Source of the DNA: Kiritimatiellia bacterium
GTDB taxonomy: Bacteria; Verrucomicrobiota; Kiritimatiellia; RFP12; UBA1067
DNA length: 10,642 nucleotides
Assembly: GCA_016302985.1 (NCBI GenBank)
Contig: JAEDMN010000109.1
Location: 1 to 10,642 of the forward strand
Direction: 5' to 3'
Shown here piece by piece: positions 8,090-10,642 of the stretch. The notes beneath the pieces are model-generated. The model had not been told where the DNA came from, ran no database searches, and saw only the letters and a program-made list of their open reading frames with translations. The position numbers and the translations under genes are program-made. Every line of letters begins with the position of its first letter. Position 1 is the stretch's first letter.

Positions 8090-8119
8090 GGGGCATTCGC
8101 CCCGGACGCGACCGGGCCC
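8090..8119 (-). terminator. Possible GC-rich terminator hairpins after the PATR gene
   Basis: Directly after the stop (TAG, 8122-8120) the minus strand can form two mutually exclusive stems: CCCGG-TCGCGT-CCGGG, and GGGGC-GAAT-GCCCC (8103-8090). Neither is followed by a run of T, so this is not a standard intrinsic terminator. The position between a stop codon and the next gene's promoter is what suggests a termination or mRNA-end role. High local GC makes short stems likely by chance. Confidence 0.3.
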
Positions 8120-10453
8120 CTACCGCACGATGACCGTCAGTCCGAGCGTGTGGTCGAGATAGAGCGTGTTCGCCTCGCGCTTCACGCGCCACCTGGCGGC
8201 CTTGAGGGCGTCGGACGGCCTGAACGCGTTCGCCGGGAACGCGGCGCCCTCCTCGACCGTCAGGATCGGATAGCTGACGGAACGCGTCGTGTCGGCGAGG
8301 AACGCGAGGTCGTCGCCTGTCGCCGTCACGGTCACGTCGCCCGCGGGGAAGGTCAGCGACGCGTCGGAGCCGATCGTGAGCGGCACGCCGCCCGCCAGGT
8401 CGCCTTCGCGGAGCGTCCAGACGGACGAATTCACCTTGACCGCGCCGCGGCGGACCGTCGGCACGCCCGCGAGGGCCGGGACGACGAACGGCGTGTAGGG
8501 CAGGGTGTCGTCGATGTCCAGCGTCGTGCCGGAACCGAACGCCGCGGGGCCCTCGAACGTCAAACGGTACGGCGCGGGATCGAGACTGTCCTTCGTCTGC
8601 AGCGAGGCGCGCAGGAAGGAGGCGTCGCCCGGGTCGACGAGCTTCGCGTAGTAGGCCGAGTTCGTCACGCAGCGGGCCTGCCAGTCCACGCCGATGCCGA
8701 AGTTCGACACCCAGCCCCGGTCCGTGTTGGGCTGCGGCCCGCGCGTGGTGTCCCACCAGTTGCCCATGTAGATGAAGATCGGCTGCCAGCCGGCCTTCAG
8801 CGTGACCGGATTGTACATCGCGAGGCGCGCATAGCCGACGGGGATGCGGTCGAGGTCGTTATAGTTGTCGTTGAAGCGCGCGCACGTCACGCCGCCGATG
8901 ATCACGCGGCAGCCGCGCGCCGTGGAGGTCATGAAGTTGCAGCGCACGTCCGCGCCCTCCTCGCCGGGCACGCGGATGTAGCCCGTGTAGTAGTGCGCCT
9001 GGTCGACGCCGTCCGGCCAGGCCTTGTAGGCGTAGTCCGCGCCGGACGTGACGCCGGAGAGGGGGAGGCCGCCCGGGACGGCCGTCTCTGTCACGGCGCC
9101 GCTGTTTCCGGGACGGTAGTAGTAGTTGAGTCCGCCCAGATTCTCCGGCACGCGCGTGCCGAGCGTGAGGGATCCGGACTGGACGTCCGCCGCGCCCTTG
9201 ACCTTCAGCGGCAGCGCGACGCGCAGATCGCCCGCCCCCGTCTTCGCCAGGGACTTGACGGACATCGCGGCCGTCAGCGTCTTGCCCGTGACGGTGCCGA
9301 CGCCGTCCACGACGAAGTCGGGCAGCGTCACCGGCCTGTCCGACCAGTTCCAGAGTTCGGCATTGCGAAGCTTCAGCGGCGCACCGTCCGCCGGCACGGC
9401 GCCGTCGTCCCACACGACGACGCCGCCGGTGGCGCGTCCGTTCTCGGCGACGCCCGTCAGGTCGAGTCCGCCCCGGAAGTCGTTCGTCGGCCCGTTGATC
9501 TGCACCCAGCCGCCCTTGCCGCCCGTGAAGCCGCCGGGGCCCGTGACGTAGCCACGCCACTGGGTCTGGTGGTTCTTCGAGATGTCGTTCTTCAGCGTTC
9601 CCCGAAGCTCGAGCACGCCGTTGATGATGCCGCGGTTGTCCGTGCCCTCGAGCTTGAACGCGTCGTTTCCGGTGTGGAGCGTCGTGTTGTCCTCCATCAC
9701 GAAACGGTGGTTCAGCCAGGACGACGAGTTGAAGAAGGAGAGCGTCGAACCCGACTTGAACAGGGCCGTCTTCGCGGCGGAGGTGCCGTCCACGTTGGCC
9801 TGGAACTCGAACGCGCCGCCTTCGGCCGTCAGGTTGCCGGCGTTCGCGACGGTCAGGGCGACGAGGTAGAAGCAGCCGCTGGAGAAGGACGTCGTCAGGT
9901 CGAAGCCCTTCATGTCGAAGGCCGTGTAGCGGAAGTCGCAGCGCAAGGTGCCCGTGACGCGCGTGTCGCCCTCGAGCGTGACCTTGCGGCAGAAGTCCGC
10001 CGCGGTCACCTTGTTCTGCAGCGCGCCGTTGTCCGCCCAGCCCGTCCCCTTCAGGTGGATGTGTTCGTTCGCGAACGAGGGGCTTTTCCCGTTCGTGTCG
10101 CTGGCGACATGGTTGATCAGCGTGCCGCCGTCGACGAACGTGTCGCCGTCGGCCGTGCCGAGCGCCCCGCGCGTCAGCACGTCGTAGTAGCCCTCGCGGA
10201 CGGTGATCGGCCCCGTGTAGCCGGCCATTTCGTCGCCGGCCTGGACCGTGCCCGCGCCCGTCTTGACGAGCCCGCCCGCGCCGAACTGCGCCACGTGCTC
10301 CGCCGTCAGGGCGACGTGTTCGTCCGCGGACGCGTTCAGCGTCGTGACGCCGGTCTCGGAATCGGTTTCGATCGTCAGCGCCCGCGCACCGCCCGCGAGA
10401 CAGGTTCCGGCGGCCAGAACGGCGGCGAGTTTGCAATGTCCAATGTCAAGCAT
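8120..10453 (-). CDS. Secreted PATR-repeat (autotransporter-associated beta-strand) protein with PA14-like region
   Basis: A 777-aa exported protein of unknown specific function, probably an extracellular or surface beta-helix. The ATG at 10453 was chosen because AAGGAG lies 5 bases upstream; the longer frame would need a TTG start at 10483 inside the leader hairpin. A signal peptide (about 1-25) ends at ARA. PATR-like beta-strand repeats occur at about 58-88 (GLVKTGAGTVQ, then YTGPITVREG), about 304-334 (GPGGFTGGKGGWVQING) and about 400-432 (LAKTGAGDLRV, then SGSLTLG). Residues about 440-600 resemble a PA14/lectin-like fold (HYYTGYIRVPGEEGADV, CRVIIGGVTC, LKAGWQPIFIYMG), suggesting carbohydrate or surface binding; this is a weaker call. 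The C-terminus (WRVKREANTLYLDH, then LTVIVR) is beta-rich. No beta-barrel, PEP-CTERM or other anchor is visible, so the name autotransporter-associated refers to the repeats only. It has its own promoter and is probably a single-gene unit. Confidence 0.82.
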   Translation of the reverse strand: MLDIGHCKLAAVLAAGTCLAGGARALTIETDSETGVTTLNASADEHVALTAEHVAQFGAGGLVKTGAGTVQAGDEMAGYTGPITVREGYYDVLTRGALGTADGDTFVDGGTLINHVASDTNGKSPSFANEHIHLKGTGWADNGALQNKVTAADFCRKVTLEGDTRVTGTLRCDFRYTAFDMKGFDLTTSFSSGCFYLVALTVANAGNLTAEGGAFEFQANVDGTSAAKTALFKSGSTLSFFNSSSWLNHRFVMEDNTTLHTGNDAFKLEGTDNRGIINGVLELRGTLKNDISKNHQTQWRGYVTGPGGFTGGKGGWVQINGPTNDFRGGLDLTGVAENGRATGGVVVWDDGAVPADGAPLKLRNAELWNWSDRPVTLPDFVVDGVGTVTGKTLTAAMSVKSLAKTGAGDLRVALPLKVKGAADVQSGSLTLGTRVPENLGGLNYYYRPGNSGAVTETAVPGGLPLSGVTSGADYAYKAWPDGVDQAHYYTGYIRVPGEEGADVRCNFMTSTARGCRVIIGGVTCARFNDNYNDLDRIPVGYARLAMYNPVTLKAGWQPIFIYMGNWWDTTRGPQPNTDRGWVSNFGIGVDWQARCVTNSAYYAKLVDPGDASFLRASLQTKDSLDPAPYRLTFEGPAAFGSGTTLDIDDTLPYTPFVVPALAGVPTVRRGAVKVNSSVWTLREGDLAGGVPLTIGSDASLTFPAGDVTVTATGDDLAFLADTTRSVSYPILTVEEGAAFPANAFRPSDALKAARWRVKREANTLYLDHTLGLTVIVR

Positions 10454-10457
10454 AGGT

Positions 10458-10464
10458 GCTCCTT
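10458..10464 (-). promoter_or_regulatory. Ribosome-binding site that fixes the PATR gene start
   Basis: AAGGAGC on the minus strand; counting from AAGGAG, the ATG at 10453 follows after 5 bases. It excludes the longer TTG start at 10483, which has no such site and would place ten polar residues before the signal peptide. Confidence 0.85.
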
Positions 10465-10482
10465 CCCGCCTTCCAGTAGCCA

Positions 10483-10500
10483 ACGCAACACTCGTTGCGT
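10483..10500 (-). promoter_or_regulatory. Perfect 7-bp hairpin in the PATR gene leader
   Basis: The minus strand reads ACGCAAC-GAGT-GTTGCGT, a perfect 7-bp stem with a 4-base loop. It lies in the roughly 80-base leader between the predicted transcription start (near 10532) and the Shine-Dalgarno (10464-10458), 18 bases before the latter. It could stabilise the mRNA, influence translation, or in DNA form be an operator (two 7-base inverted half-sites 4 bases apart). No T-run follows, so it is not a terminator. The structure is plain in the sequence; the role is inferred. Confidence 0.55.
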
Positions 10501-10538
10501 AGCATGGTCAGGCAAGTACTTTCTCGTGATTGGCTGGT

Positions 10539-10567
10539 AGTATAGCAGTTTCCAGTTAGGCCAGCAA
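10539..10567 (-). promoter_or_regulatory. Promoter of the PATR-repeat gene
   Basis: The minus strand has TTGCTG (10567-10562), a 17-base spacer, and TATACT (10544-10539) preceded by TGC, an extended -10. Spacing is optimal and both boxes resemble sigma-70 consensus. The same TGCTATA core occurs before gnd. Transcription would start near 10532 and include the hairpin leader. Confidence 0.7.
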
Positions 10568-10591
10568 AGCGGGCTTCAGCCGAACACGAAT

Positions 10592-10642
10592 TACAAATGA
10601 CCCCCGCAGCCCGGCTCCGCCGCGCCGCGCGGGCCATTTGCA
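10592..10642. repeat. Imperfect 16-base inverted repeat at the window edge
   Basis: The arms are 10592-10607 and 10627-10642, and 13 of 16 positions are complementary on the plus strand, with CAAATG and CATTTG as the perfect outer core. On a minus-strand RNA two of the three mismatches become G-U pairs, so the stem is better in that orientation: 15 of 16 pairs around a 19-base GC-rich loop. That fits a transcript end or processing structure of a gene lying beyond the window, upstream of the PATR promoter. There is no T-run after it. The right arm ends exactly at the window edge and may extend further. A frame from 10637 across this repeat and the promoter is not convincing as a gene. Confidence 0.4.

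Noticed and set aside
5428..8133. A 901-codon open frame on the plus strand across the HAD gene, the gap and gnd; similar 950-, 796- and 531-codon plus-strand frames elsewhere
   Set aside because: They are antisense to well-supported genes and rich in Arg, Val, Leu, Asp and His with no domain motifs. Long antisense frames are expected opposite GC-rich codon use.
10376..10453. Possible lipoprotein box at the cysteine in the PATR protein signal peptide
   Set aside because: The residues before the cysteine are A-G-T, not the required L/V/I at -3 with G/A/S at -1, and ARA is a better ordinary cleavage site.
10446..10637. A 63-codon minus-strand frame from an ATG at 10637
   Set aside because: It runs over the inverted repeat, the promoter, the leader hairpin and the ribosome-binding site of the PATR gene, and has no recognisable motif.
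1..10642. A new defence, mobile or CRISPR system
   Set aside because: No repeat-spacer array, transposase, integrase, nuclease or toxin-antitoxin pair was seen. RecD2 next to a VIT-VWA protein alone is not enough to claim a system.

Overview
This is a GC-rich bacterial window (10,642 bases). Every credible gene lies on the minus strand, so transcription runs from high to low coordinates. Three things suggest a Verrucomicrobiota/Kiritimatiellota-type bacterium: a secreted protein with autotransporter-associated beta-strand (PATR-like) repeats but no beta-barrel, a large secreted VIT-VWA-DUF2135 protein, and the high GC content. This placement is inferred from gene content only; no rRNA or other marker gene is present.

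Layout in the direction of transcription. (1) 10642-10454: an upstream region with an imperfect inverted repeat at the window edge, a good extended -10 promoter and a leader carrying a perfect 7-bp hairpin. (2) 10453-8120: a secreted 777-aa PATR-repeat protein with a PA14-like middle region. (3) 8119-8020: GC-rich potential hairpins, then a second extended -10 promoter. (4) 8019-6568: gnd, 6-phosphogluconate dehydrogenase of the pentose phosphate pathway. (5) 6562-6392: a 56-aa reading frame that is little more than a very good twin-arginine signal peptide, either a decayed gene or a mini-protein. (6) 6354-5506: a Cof-type HAD phosphatase. (7) 5505-5383: a spacer with two perfect palindromes. 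(8) 5382-2308: a 1024-aa exported protein with VIT, VWA, helical-repeat and YfaP-like DUF2135 domains. (9) 2301-43: recD2, a RecD2-family DNA helicase, starting 6 bases after the previous stop and in the same frame. Bases 1-42 show no gene and no clear terminator.

The likely transcription units are the PATR gene alone, gnd with the Tat fragment and the HAD gene, and the VIT-VWA gene with recD2. The first two have recognisable promoters; the third has only the palindromic spacer. The enzymes are housekeeping, and the two large exported proteins are probably cell-envelope functions. No stretch longer than 300 bases lacks a gene. I see no tRNA, rRNA, CRISPR array, insertion sequence or phage gene, and no convincing new defence or mobile system. 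The oddest items are the orphan Tat signal peptide, the tight coupling of a surface-type protein to recD2, and the hairpin leader.
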